From Arthrobacter sp. AK04 (GTDB taxonomy: Bacteria; Actinomycetota; Actinomycetes; Actinomycetales; Micrococcaceae): a stretch of DNA of 47,995 bases. The notes below the pieces were generated by a model. That model was not told the origin of the DNA, made no database searches, and saw nothing but the letters and a program-made list of their open reading frames with translations. This document shows, piece by piece, positions 38,301 through 45,326 of the stretch. Position 1 is the first letter of the stretch, and each line of letters opens with the position of its first letter. The stretch spans positions 1 through 47,995 of the forward strand of contig NZ_JAJOMC010000035.1 in the NCBI RefSeq assembly GCF_021129155.1. Direction: 5' to 3'. The position numbers and the translations under genes are program-made.

Positions 38301-38743
38301 TCCTGGATACGCGCGACTACCTCTACGGCCTGCAGCGCGGCGCGGAACATGAGATCCAGCTGGAAAAGGGCGTGCGCCTGATCGCTTCCCTGGAAGCGGT
38401 GTCGGAGCCGGACGAGAAGGGCATGCGCACCGTCATGTGTACGCTCAACGGCCAGTCCCGGCCCGTTGTTGTCCGCGACCGGTCCGTGGTGAGCAACGTC
38501 AAGGCTGCCGAGAAGGCGGACACGGCCCAGCCCGGCCATGTTGCGGCGCCCTTCGCCGGTGCCGTCACCCTGACCGTCAAGCAGGGCGACGACGTCAAGG
38601 CAGGCGACACCGTGGCCACCATCGAGGCGATGAAGATGGAGGCGTCCATCACGACGCCGGTGGCCGGCAAGGTTTCCCGGCTCGCTATCTCCGCCGTGGA
38701 ACAGGTGGAGGGCGGAGACCTCCTGCTGGTGGTTGAGCAGTAG
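35345..38743 (+). CDS. pyc: Pyruvate carboxylase
   Basis: 1132 residues, full-length single-chain enzyme. Carboxylates pyruvate to oxaloacetate using ATP, bicarbonate and biotin. Domains in order are biotin carboxylase (about 1-450, KVLVANRGEIAIRAFRAGYELG, ATP-grasp AVAGGGGRGMRRV, EMNPRIQVEHTVTEEV), carboxyltransferase (about 530-800, DTTFRDAHQSLLATRVRT with metal-binding His in HLHTHDTAGG), and the C-terminal biotin carrier with Lys1097 in IEAMKMEASI. It supplies oxaloacetate to the TCA cycle and so complements the prp genes and DctA. It is monocistronic here. Confidence 0.97.
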   Translation: MFSKVLVANRGEIAIRAFRAGYELGAKTVAVFPHEDRNSIHRQKADEAYLIGEEGHPVRAYLDVDEVVRVAKESGADAIYPGYGFLSENPDLARAAKAAGITFVGPPAEVLELAGNKVAALKAARDAGVPVLKSSAPSKDLDELIAAADDIGFPIFAKAVAGGGGRGMRRVDTREALPEALQSAMREADAAFGDPTMFLEQAVLRPRHIEVQILADAEGNVMHLFERDCSIQRRHQKVIEIAPAPNLDEGIRQALYRDAVKFAKALNYVNAGTVEFLVDTVGERAGQHVFIEMNPRIQVEHTVTEEVTDVDLVQAQMRIASGETLADLGLSQETVHLKGAALQSRITTEDPANGFRPDVGKITGYRSAGGAGVRLDGGTVYSGAEISPHFDSMLVKLTCRGRDYPSAVARARRALAEFRIRGVSTNISFLQAVLDDPDFIAGDVATSFIDERPQLLKARVSADRGTKLLTWLAEVTVNKPNGELTVHSNPASKLPSVKDKQAAPGSRQKLLELGPEGFAKALREQNAVAVTDTTFRDAHQSLLATRVRTRDLVAAGPAVTALLPELLSVEAWGGATYDVALRFLGEDPWDRLAALRQALPNVCLQMLLRGRNTVGYTPYPEEVTEAFVNEAAATGIDIFRIFDALNDVSQMAPAIRAVRATGTAVAEVALCYTADMLDPEETLYTLDYYLELAQKIVDAGAHILAIKDMAGLLRPAAAAKLVAALRDRFDLPVHLHTHDTAGGQLATLLAAVDAGVDAVDVASASLAGTTSQPSASALVAALAHTPRDTLLSLAAVSSLEPYWEAVRRVYAPFESGLPGPTGRVYQHEIPGGQLSNLRQQAMALGLGERFEAIEDMYTAADRILGRLVKVTPSSKVVGDLALHLVGLNADPADFNENPQNYDIPDSVIGFLSGELGDPPGGWPEPFRTKALQGRSVKVRDVELSAEDSAALKSDSKTRQHTLNRLLFDGPTKDYLKSVETYGNLSVLDTRDYLYGLQRGAEHEIQLEKGVRLIASLEAVSEPDEKGMRTVMCTLNGQSRPVVVRDRSVVSNVKAAEKADTAQPGHVAAPFAGAVTLTVKQGDDVKAGDTVATIEAMKMEASITTPVAGKVSRLAISAVEQVEGGDLLLVVEQ

Positions 38744-38768
38744 CCGGAGCAGGCAACCAAGACAACGT

Positions 38769-38794
38769 GAGGGCCCTCCCTAAGGCGGGCCCTC
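38769..38794 (+). terminator. Terminator after pyc
   Basis: GAGGGCCC (38769-38776) pairs with GGGCCCTC (38787-38794) across a 10-base loop, followed by CCTTGTG. Because GGGCCC is itself palindromic, alternative pairings exist. Confidence 0.55.
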
Positions 38795-38877
38795 CCTTGT
38801 GTTAAAGCCGGAGCCACCCCCTGCCAGGACGGCGGGCGCTGGGTCGGGACCTGGTCCGGCAGCGTGCGTAAAAGGGG

Positions 38878-38923
38878 CCCCGCGCCCCTGCTCGCCGCGA
38901 AGCGGCCTTAGCGGGGCGCGGGG
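38878..38923 (-). terminator. Nested hairpin after the acyl-CoA ligase gene
   Basis: CCCCGCGCCCC (38878-38888) pairs with GGGGCGCGGGG (38913-38923). Inside the loop GCCGC-GAA-GCGGC (38894-38906) forms a second small stem. It lies just beyond the ligase stop codon on its downstream side, between converging genes. Confidence 0.6.
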
Positions 38924-38965
38924 AATAGCACGCAGAGGATCGGGGACCGCCTCGTCCGCGGGCGA

Positions 38966-40774
38966 TCAGGAACGCGGTGCGGCGTACATCTCCTCGATGA
39001 CCGTTTCAAAGTCTTTCATCACCTGGGCACGCTTGACCTTCATTGACGGCGTCAGGTGCCCGGATGCCTCTGTGAAGTCTGCGGGGACGATGCGGAACGA
39101 CTTGATGGCCTCGGCCTGTGAGACTGATGTGTTGGCCGCTGTGATCAGGTCCTGGACTGCCGCCTTGACCACCGGGTTGTTTGCGGCGTCCGCAATGGAG
39201 GTGTCCGCGGGGAGGTTGTGGCGCTGCAGCCAGCCGGGCAGGGCTTCCTGGTCCAGGGTGACCAGGGCGCCGATGAACGGCCGGTTGTCTCCCACCACCA
39301 GCACCTGCGAAACAAGCGCATCCGCGCGGATCTGGTCTTCCAGGAGGGCCGGAATGACGTTCTTGCCGCCGGCGGTGACGATGATTTCCTTCTTGCGCCC
39401 GGTGATCCAGACGAAGCCGTCCTCATCGAGGCGGCCGATGTCGCCGGTACGCAGCCACCCGTCGTCGAACGTCTCGCCGGTGAGGTCGGGCCGCTGGTAG
39501 TAGCCCCGCATCACACAGACGCCCTTGGCAAGGATCTCCCCGTCCTCGGCGATCCTGACCGAGTTGCCGGGGAGGGGCTTCCCAACGGAGCCGATCTTGA
39601 TCAGTGACGGGGTGTTCACGGATATGGGGGCGGTGGTTTCGGTCAGGCCGTATCCTTCGAGCACCTGCAGTCCGATGCCCTGGAAGAAGTGGCCCAGGCG
39701 TTCGCCCAGGGGACCTCCGCCGGAGACTGCGTGGGCCACGTGCCCGCCCATGGCCGCCCGCAGCTTCCCGTAGACGAGTTTGTCGAACAATGCGTGGCGA
39801 AGCTTGAGGCCCAGGCCGATGCGGCCGTCCTGCCGTGCTTTGGAGTAGGCAATGGCGGTCTCGGCCGCCTTGTGGAAGATCGCTCCCTTCCCGCCGTCCT
39901 CGGCCTTGGTCAAGGCGGAGTTGTAGACCTTTTCGAAGACGCGCGGCACCGCGAGGATGAACGTTGGCTCGTAGCTCTGCAGGTCAGCCAGGAGGTTCTT
40001 GATGTCGGGGGTGTGGGCCACGGTGGTGCCGGCGGCCATGGCGAGGACTGAGATAAAGCGGGCGAAGACGTGCGCCAGGGGGAGGAACATGATGGTCTTC
40101 GCGTTTTCATGGACGATCTCGCCAATAATGGCCAGCGCGTTGTCCGAGAGCTCAACGAAGTTTCCGTGCGTGAGTTCGCACCCCTTGGGCCTGCCTGTGG
40201 TGCCGGAGGTGTAGATGATGGTGGCGGTGTCGCGCAGCCCGGCGGTTTTCCTGCGGGCCTCAAGGTCGTCGTCGCTGACGCCCCGGCCGGCTTCGCGGAG
40301 GGCATCGAGACCGTTGCCTTCCAGCTGCCAGACATGCTGGAGCGAGGTCAGTGCTTCCGCCGTAACCGCCTGGCGGATGATGTCCTCATGGTGGGCTGCC
40401 TCGCCGAAGGCCGCCACAGCGCCGGAGTCACCGAGGTTCCACGCAACCTGGGAGGGTGAGGACGTTTCGTAGATGGGAACGGAGACGGCTCCGGCGAACC
40501 AGATGGCAAAGTCCACCAGGGACCATTCATAGCGGGTGCGGGACATGATGCCCACGCGGTCGCCGGCTCCCACGCCGCTGGCCATCAGTCCCTTTGCCAA
40601 CGCCCTGACGTCAGCCAGGAAATCGGTGGCGGAAATGTCCTGCCAGGATCCGGAGGCATCGAGCCGCGAAAAGAGTGCCGGGTTGCTGGCCTTTGCTGCC
40701 TGCCGCAGCACAAGGTCGGTGATGTTGGTCTCCGGTGGGACAACAACAAGAGGCGGAACACTGAATTCGCGCAC
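38966..40774 (-). CDS. Long-chain fatty acyl-CoA ligase, FadD15-like
   Basis: 602 residues of the AMP-forming ANL superfamily. It activates long-chain fatty acids to acyl-CoA. I use GTG 40774 (REFSVPPLVVVPPETN) because AAAGGAG lies 6 bases upstream; ATG 40813 is upstream without a site. Motifs include IIYTSGTTGRPKGCELTHGN, GYGLTETTAP, RTGDIGRLDEDGFVWITGRKKEIIVTAGGKNV, and a C-terminal region with the catalytic Lys near LTPSMKVKRAQV. The EYSxG-type long-chain motif and lack of adenylation partner domains support a FadD role. Divergent from the glucokinase gene; in mycobacteria fadD15 lies close to plsC and aroG as here. Confidence 0.9.
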   Translation of the reverse strand: MREFSVPPLVVVPPETNITDLVLRQAAKASNPALFSRLDASGSWQDISATDFLADVRALAKGLMASGVGAGDRVGIMSRTRYEWSLVDFAIWFAGAVSVPIYETSSPSQVAWNLGDSGAVAAFGEAAHHEDIIRQAVTAEALTSLQHVWQLEGNGLDALREAGRGVSDDDLEARRKTAGLRDTATIIYTSGTTGRPKGCELTHGNFVELSDNALAIIGEIVHENAKTIMFLPLAHVFARFISVLAMAAGTTVAHTPDIKNLLADLQSYEPTFILAVPRVFEKVYNSALTKAEDGGKGAIFHKAAETAIAYSKARQDGRIGLGLKLRHALFDKLVYGKLRAAMGGHVAHAVSGGGPLGERLGHFFQGIGLQVLEGYGLTETTAPISVNTPSLIKIGSVGKPLPGNSVRIAEDGEILAKGVCVMRGYYQRPDLTGETFDDGWLRTGDIGRLDEDGFVWITGRKKEIIVTAGGKNVIPALLEDQIRADALVSQVLVVGDNRPFIGALVTLDQEALPGWLQRHNLPADTSIADAANNPVVKAAVQDLITAANTSVSQAEAIKSFRIVPADFTEASGHLTPSMKVKRAQVMKDFETVIEEMYAAPRS

Positions 40775-40854
40775 TATAGCTCCTTTGATATCCGAGGTCC
40801 CGCACAGGGGCATGCCTAAAGACTAGTACGCCCGTGCCGGACCATGCAGTATCT

Positions 40855-40876
40855 AAAGTTACTGGCCGGTAACTTT
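40855..40876. promoter_or_regulatory. Inverted repeat operator candidate
   Basis: AAAGTTAC (40855-40862), six bases, then GTAACTTT (40869-40876): a perfect 8-bp inverted repeat with 14-bp centre spacing. It lies midway between the divergent ligase (81 bases) and glucokinase (87 bases) starts, the place for a dimeric TetR- or GntR-type regulator. No regulator gene is adjacent. Confidence 0.6.
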
Positions 40877-40949
40877 GCCGTCAACGGTGCGCTCCGACAT
40901 GTGGGCGGCAACTTCGCCTGTCCACACGGTGCCGTGCAGTATGCCCACC

Positions 40950-40955
40950 TAGAAT
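40950..40955 (+). promoter_or_regulatory. Candidate -10 element close to the glucokinase start
   Basis: TAGAAT eight bases before ATG 40964 would place transcription start within a few bases of the start codon, so the mRNA could be leaderless. No good -35 is seen. Confidence 0.4.
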
Positions 40956-40963
40956 GGGGAATT

Positions 40964-42058
40964 ATGTACGCACCGCCCCCCGGCAACCAACCCGGGCCCC
41001 TGAGCAGACCTGCCCCCTGGAGGGCGCGGCCCACCTCGCGCCGGGCGCGGACACGGCACGACGGCGGGGGCTTCCGTGAGCACCTGCGCCTCGGCCGCAA
41101 AGGCCTCGCCATTGGCATCGACATCGGCGGCACCAAGGTAGCCGCGGGAGTGGTGGATGCCGACGGCCGCATCCTCAGCGAAGCGCGGCGCGCGACCCCC
41201 GGCAGCGACCCCCGGGCAGTGGAGCAGGTCATCGTGGAGCTGGTGGAGGAGCTTGGCAGGGGGCACCGGATCTGGTCCGTGGGCATCGGCGCCGCCGGGT
41301 GGATGGACCTCGACGGCGGGACGGTGCTTTTCAGCCCCCACCTGGCCTGGCGCAATGAGCCGCTGCGGGCAAACCTGCAGCAGCTCCTCCGCCGGCCGGT
41401 ACTCCTGACCAACGATGCCGATGCCGCGGCCTGGGCGGAATGGCGCTTTGGAGCCGGCCAGGGGGAAGACCGCCTGGTCTGCATCACCCTGGGTACCGGC
41501 ATCGGCGGTGCCATGGTGATGGACGGCAGGGTGGAACGCGGACGGTTCGGCGTGGCCGGCGAGTTTGGCCACCAGATCATCATGCCCGGCGGGCACCGGT
41601 GTGAATGCGGAAACCGCGGCTGCTGGGAACAGTATGCATCCGGGAATGCGCTGGGGCGCGAAGCGCGGATCCTGGCCCAGGCAAACTCCCCGGTGGCCCA
41701 GGACCTGCTCGCGGCTGTGGGCGGGCGGACCGAGCTCATCACGGGTGCAATTGTCACGGAGCTCGCACTTGCCGGCGACCCGGCGTGCCGGGAGCTGATC
41801 GAGGAAGTGGGGGAGTGGCTCGGGCTCGGGCTGGCCAACCTGGCGGCGGCGCTGGACCCCGGGCTTTTCGTCATCGGCGGCGGACTGTGCTCAGCAGGGG
41901 ACCTGCTGGTGGAGCCCGCACGGAAGGCATTCGCCCGCAACCTGACGGGGCGGGGTTTCCGGCCCGCCGCCGGCATCCAACTCGCTGCCCTCGGGCCGAA
42001 CGCGGGACTCATCGGCGCCGCAGACCTGTCCCGCGTCAGCAGCCGGGCGCGCCGCTGA
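40964..42058 (+). CDS. ROK family glucokinase
   Basis: 364 residues from ATG 40964; an upstream open frame to 40844 crosses the operator-like repeat. The N-terminal 45 residues are Pro/Arg-rich and disordered, unusual for glucokinase. The ATP-binding motif is AIGIDIGGTKVAAGVVD. The ROK zinc/substrate motif is GGHRCECGNRGCWEQYASGNAL with its His and three Cys residues. The catalytic loop TNDADAAAWAEWRFGAG and GTGIGGAMVM are intact. It phosphorylates glucose with ATP. No ROK-repressor helix-turn-helix is present, so it is the enzyme and not a regulator. Mannokinase or glucosamine kinase activity is possible. Confidence 0.9.
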   Translation: MYAPPPGNQPGPLSRPAPWRARPTSRRARTRHDGGGFREHLRLGRKGLAIGIDIGGTKVAAGVVDADGRILSEARRATPGSDPRAVEQVIVELVEELGRGHRIWSVGIGAAGWMDLDGGTVLFSPHLAWRNEPLRANLQQLLRRPVLLTNDADAAAWAEWRFGAGQGEDRLVCITLGTGIGGAMVMDGRVERGRFGVAGEFGHQIIMPGGHRCECGNRGCWEQYASGNALGREARILAQANSPVAQDLLAAVGGRTELITGAIVTELALAGDPACRELIEEVGEWLGLGLANLAAALDPGLFVIGGGLCSAGDLLVEPARKAFARNLTGRGFRPAAGIQLAALGPNAGLIGAADLSRVSSRARR

Positions 42059-42136
42059 CGTCATCCCGCGCACTCCTCCTCTGTTGCCTGGCAGCGCTCT
42101 GTTGCCTGGCCGCGCAGCCGGGGAGGGCCGGCCGCG

Positions 42137-42724
42137 CTAGACGCGTGCGCCGTCGTCGTTCTCGTCTTTTTCCTGCGGCAGCTTCATGATGAGGTACACG
42201 GTTCCCAGGACGAACGCCGCAACGATTCCCACGATGGCCAGGAGCGGGGCGGAGCGCCAGAACATCACGGACAACAGGAGCGCTACCGGTCCGCCCACGG
42301 CGGCCAGCCAGGCAAGCACGGTCAACGGATCCGTTCCGGCCAGGCTGGGCGGTTCCTCCGGGACGAATTCACCGTCATCCGGGTCTACACCGTAATCACG
42401 GGGTCCGGACGGGAAGCCTGCTTCAGTGCCGGGGTCCGGGGCCTGCGCGGGGGCCTGCCGCTCTGCCGCGGACAACTCGGCGGGAGCAGTACCCGCAAGG
42501 CCGAGCGGATCGAAGTCGCTGAACGCGGACGGCCTTGCACCCGGCGCAGCCGTATCCTGGCGCGGTGCCGCATCCGTGGCGGGATCGATGGCGGTGCCAG
42601 TGCCTGTGGTGCTGCCGGTGCCTGCGTCGGGGGAACCGGATTCAAGGCGGGCCACCAGGTCCAGCCAAACGGCGTCGTCCTGGTTGGCGCCCTGGTCCTG
42701 GGATCCGGAATTAGGCCTGTCCAT
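42137..42724 (-). CDS. Uncharacterised membrane protein with long disordered N-terminus
   Basis: 195 residues from ATG 42724 (MDRPNSGSQDQGANQDD), with GGAGG upstream. About 125 residues of Ser/Thr/Ala/Pro/Asp-rich disordered sequence are followed by two hydrophobic segments (LTVLAWLAAVGGPVALLLSVMFW and LLAIVGIVAAFVLGTVYLIMKL) and a charged tail (PQEKDENDDGARV). I do not recognise a family. The first 14 bases overlap the end of the upstream hydrolase gene, suggesting co-translation. Topology is probably a two-helix hairpin with both ends cytoplasmic. Confidence 0.8.
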   Translation of the reverse strand: MDRPNSGSQDQGANQDDAVWLDLVARLESGSPDAGTGSTTGTGTAIDPATDAAPRQDTAAPGARPSAFSDFDPLGLAGTAPAELSAAERQAPAQAPDPGTEAGFPSGPRDYGVDPDDGEFVPEEPPSLAGTDPLTVLAWLAAVGGPVALLLSVMFWRSAPLLAIVGIVAAFVLGTVYLIMKLPQEKDENDDGARV

Positions 42725-43532
42725 AGTGCGTGGCCTCCAGGTCCGATGCTGCACTTGCCGCTGGCCGTTCCGGATTTCCGCCGGAAACCACCTCCCGGAT
42801 GAACTCCACGGAGCCCTGGAAGATCTGCTCGGCGTCGTTGTCCAGGGTTGCCACGTGGTAGCTGTTCTCGAGGCGGACCAGGTCCAGGGGCGCGTGCGTC
42901 AGTCCGCGGCGGAGCGCGTGGATGCTGGAGTCCGAGACCACGTGGTCAATGGCGGACCGGTAGACCCGGACGGGGGCGGTGACCCGGGGCAGGATCCTGA
43001 TGGTGTCCTTGAACAGCTTGTTGAGCTCATGCGCGGCAGCTACCGGGGTCCGGGCATAGGCGCCTTCGTCCATGCCCTCTTTGAGGATGTCGTTTCCGAT
43101 GGCCGGGGTACTTTTCATGACCAGCTTCAGGATGCCGGCGAGCGGAGCGCGCGGATCGTCAATGACCAGCCCCGGGTTGACCAGGACCACCCCAGCCACT
43201 GGCCGGGTGGCAGCGATCCGCAGGGCCAGCGCGCCGCCCATGCTCAGTCCTGCCGAAAAGACGTAGTCGCAGTCCGCGTCCAGCTCCAGGTAGGCGTCAT
43301 CCAGGGCACCGTGCCACTGCTGCCACCGCGTGCGGGCCAGTTCCTGCCAGCTGGTGCCGTGTCCGGGCAGCAGGGGCATGCGCACGGCGAAGCCGGCGGC
43401 GGCCAGGGCCTGGGCCCAGGCGCGCAGCCCGTGCGGGCTGCCGGTGAACCCATGGGAGAGGACCACGCCGATGCGGGGCCCCCCGCCGGTGCAGCTGCTG
43501 CTGAAGGGACTGTGGTCGAGGCTGGAGGTCAT
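42711..43532 (-). CDS. Alpha/beta hydrolase, esterase/monoacylglycerol lipase-like
   Basis: 273 residues. The nucleophile elbow is GLSMGG with Ser97. The oxyanion region is SHGFTGSPHGLRAWA. The acid and base are likely the Asp in YRSAIDHVVSDSS and the His in ENSYHVATLDNDAEQI, the arrangement of Est30-type carboxylesterases and monoacylglycerol lipases. There is no signal peptide, so it is cytoplasmic. It follows its paralogue with a 4-base overlap (ATGA) and overlaps the next membrane-protein gene by 14 bases. The substrate is unknown; closeness to plsC suggests lipid turnover, which is inference. Confidence 0.9.
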   Translation of the reverse strand: MTSSLDHSPFSSSCTGGGPRIGVVLSHGFTGSPHGLRAWAQALAAAGFAVRMPLLPGHGTSWQELARTRWQQWHGALDDAYLELDADCDYVFSAGLSMGGALALRIAATRPVAGVVLVNPGLVIDDPRAPLAGILKLVMKSTPAIGNDILKEGMDEGAYARTPVAAAHELNKLFKDTIRILPRVTAPVRVYRSAIDHVVSDSSIHALRRGLTHAPLDLVRLENSYHVATLDNDAEQIFQGSVEFIREVVSGGNPERPAASAASDLEATHYGQA

Positions 43533-44317
43533 GGAGTCTCCAATGCGGTGTTCTGGCGGGCGAGGGCGTGGAAGAAAGCACTGGATTTCGCAAAGATCTC
43601 CGGGGCGTCCACATCCAGCGTAGCCACATGTCCGCTGCTGTGGAGGTCCACCACCTCAGTGAGGTGCGCGCCGAGGCCTTTGCGGAGCAGAGCCAGGGAA
43701 GTCGGCGGAACCACCGCGTCGGTGCGGGACTTGAAGACCTGGACAGGTGCCGTGACCTTGGGCAGGCCGCGGGCGGCGGCGCCAAAGAGCTTCTTCAGCT
43801 CGTGCACGGCAGCCAGGGGAGTGCGGGAGTAGTCCCCGTCATTGGTGACAGCCGCCGTCGCCTGTTTCTCTTCTATAGGGAGGGTTGTCCGCTGGAAGTA
43901 CTTCAGCACTCCGATCACCCGGACCCGGCGGTCGTAGAAGCTAAGGCCCGGGTTGACCACGGACACCCCGGCAACCTTGTGCCGGGAGGCGGTCAGCAGC
44001 GCAATGGCCCCACCCATGGAAAGCCCGGCCACGAAGCATGTTTCGGTTGTCCGCCCGAGCTCCAGGTAGGCGGCCTCGAAGCTGCGGTACCAGTCGCTCC
44101 ACTGCGTCCTTGCCAGCTGGCGCCAGTCGGTCCCATGGCCCGGCAGCAGGGGGACCGTCACGGCGTGACCCTGCGAGGCAAGGTGCTCGGCCCACGGCAG
44201 GACACTGAGGGGGCTTCCCGTGAAGCCATGGCAGATGGCTATGCCAATCCGCGCATTGGGCCCGTGTCCGGGGTAGCTGAAAGCGGCAGGAGGGGACGGG
44301 GTGCTGCTTTCGCTCAT
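43529..44317 (-). CDS. Alpha/beta hydrolase, paralogue of the next gene
   Basis: 262 residues with the same architecture: CHGFTGSPLSVLPWAEHL, PLLPGHGTDWRQLARTQW, nucleophile Ser100 in AGLSMGG, and the base His in HSSGHVATLDVDAPEIFAKS. The two proteins share long identical stretches (HGFTGSP, VPLLPGHGT/MPLLPGHGT, AYLEL), marking a tandem duplication with later divergence. It is the first gene of a three-gene overlapping operon and is divergent from plsC at 44429. Confidence 0.9.
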   Translation of the reverse strand: MSESSTPSPPAAFSYPGHGPNARIGIAICHGFTGSPLSVLPWAEHLASQGHAVTVPLLPGHGTDWRQLARTQWSDWYRSFEAAYLELGRTTETCFVAGLSMGGAIALLTASRHKVAGVSVVNPGLSFYDRRVRVIGVLKYFQRTTLPIEEKQATAAVTNDGDYSRTPLAAVHELKKLFGAAARGLPKVTAPVQVFKSRTDAVVPPTSLALLRKGLGAHLTEVVDLHSSGHVATLDVDAPEIFAKSSAFFHALARQNTALETP

Positions 44318-44428
44318 GCCTCCATCGTGTCACTGTTCCGGACAATTCTCACTAGAGTAGGGTTGCATTGAACTGCCGGACAGGCCCGACGCGGGGCCTG
44401 CAGGCCGCCTTCCGGAGAGGTTTCTCAC

Positions 44429-45253
44429 GTGTTCTATTGGGTCATGAAGCGGATCTTCCTCGGTCCTGTGTTGAAGCTCCTTTTCCGCCCCTGGGTGAAG
44501 GGACTGGACAACATTCCGGCTGACGGCCCGGCGATTATTGCGTCCAACCACCTCTCCTTTTCCGATTCGATCTTCATGCCGTTGATGGTCCGCCGGCCGG
44601 TGGTTTTCCTGGCCAAATCGGAGTACTTCACCGGCACCGGCATCAAGGGCAGGCTGACTGCCCTGTTCTTCCGCCTGACCAACCAGCTGCCCATGGACCG
44701 GTCCGGGGGAGCTGCCTCGGCAGCCTCGCTGACTGCCGGCATGGAGGTCCTCTTGCATGGCGGACTGCTGGGCATCTACCCGGAGGGGACGCGGAGCCCG
44801 GACTCCAGGCTCTACAGGGGCAAGGTTGGCGTGGCCAGGCTCGCGCTGCAGGCCGGGGTTCCGGTGATACCTGTGGCAATGATCGGAACGGACAAGGTAC
44901 AGCCCATCGGCAAGCGGCTGCCGAACATCCGCAGGATCGGCATGATCTTCGGCGAGCCCCTCGACTTCAGCCGCTACCGGGACCAGGCCGAGGACCGCGA
45001 CATCCAGCGGAAAGTCACCGACCAGATCATGTTCGAACTGATGCGGCTCTCCGGGCAAGAATACGTGGACGAGTACGCCGCAGTGGTAAAGCTGCGGCTG
45101 GCGGGCAAGGCCGTGGAACCGGCAGCCGCCACAGAGCCCCTGGCCTCTCCGGCGGCTGATGCCGGCAGTGGAGATCCCTCGCCCGGCGCCAGCCAGGGCA
45201 CCCCGCAGGACATGCGCAAAGCGGACGACGGCGGGGCTGCCGCCGCCGGGTGA
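44429..45253 (+). CDS. 1-acyl-sn-glycerol-3-phosphate acyltransferase (second copy)
   Basis: 274 residues. The catalytic HX4D is His41-Asp46 in SNHLSFSDSIFMP. Substrate-binding motifs are FVAKSEYF-like FLAKSEYFT, IYPEGTRSPDSRLYRGKVG and VPVIPVAMIGT. The last 50 residues are Ala/Pro/Gly-rich and disordered. The GTG 44429 start follows GGAGAGG; ATG 44444 is an alternative. It acts at the inner membrane in phosphatidate synthesis. Placement before the class II DAHP synthase matches Rv2182c near Rv2178c. Confidence 0.9.
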   Translation: MFYWVMKRIFLGPVLKLLFRPWVKGLDNIPADGPAIIASNHLSFSDSIFMPLMVRRPVVFLAKSEYFTGTGIKGRLTALFFRLTNQLPMDRSGGAASAASLTAGMEVLLHGGLLGIYPEGTRSPDSRLYRGKVGVARLALQAGVPVIPVAMIGTDKVQPIGKRLPNIRRIGMIFGEPLDFSRYRDQAEDRDIQRKVTDQIMFELMRLSGQEYVDEYAAVVKLRLAGKAVEPAAATEPLASPAADAGSGDPSPGASQGTPQDMRKADDGGAAAAG

Positions 45254-45326
45254 GCGGGTTGTGACGTTGCGGGCGGTGTGCGTGACAGTGCGGTGTCCCG
45301 GGGCCCTGCACGACCGCTAGTCTTAG

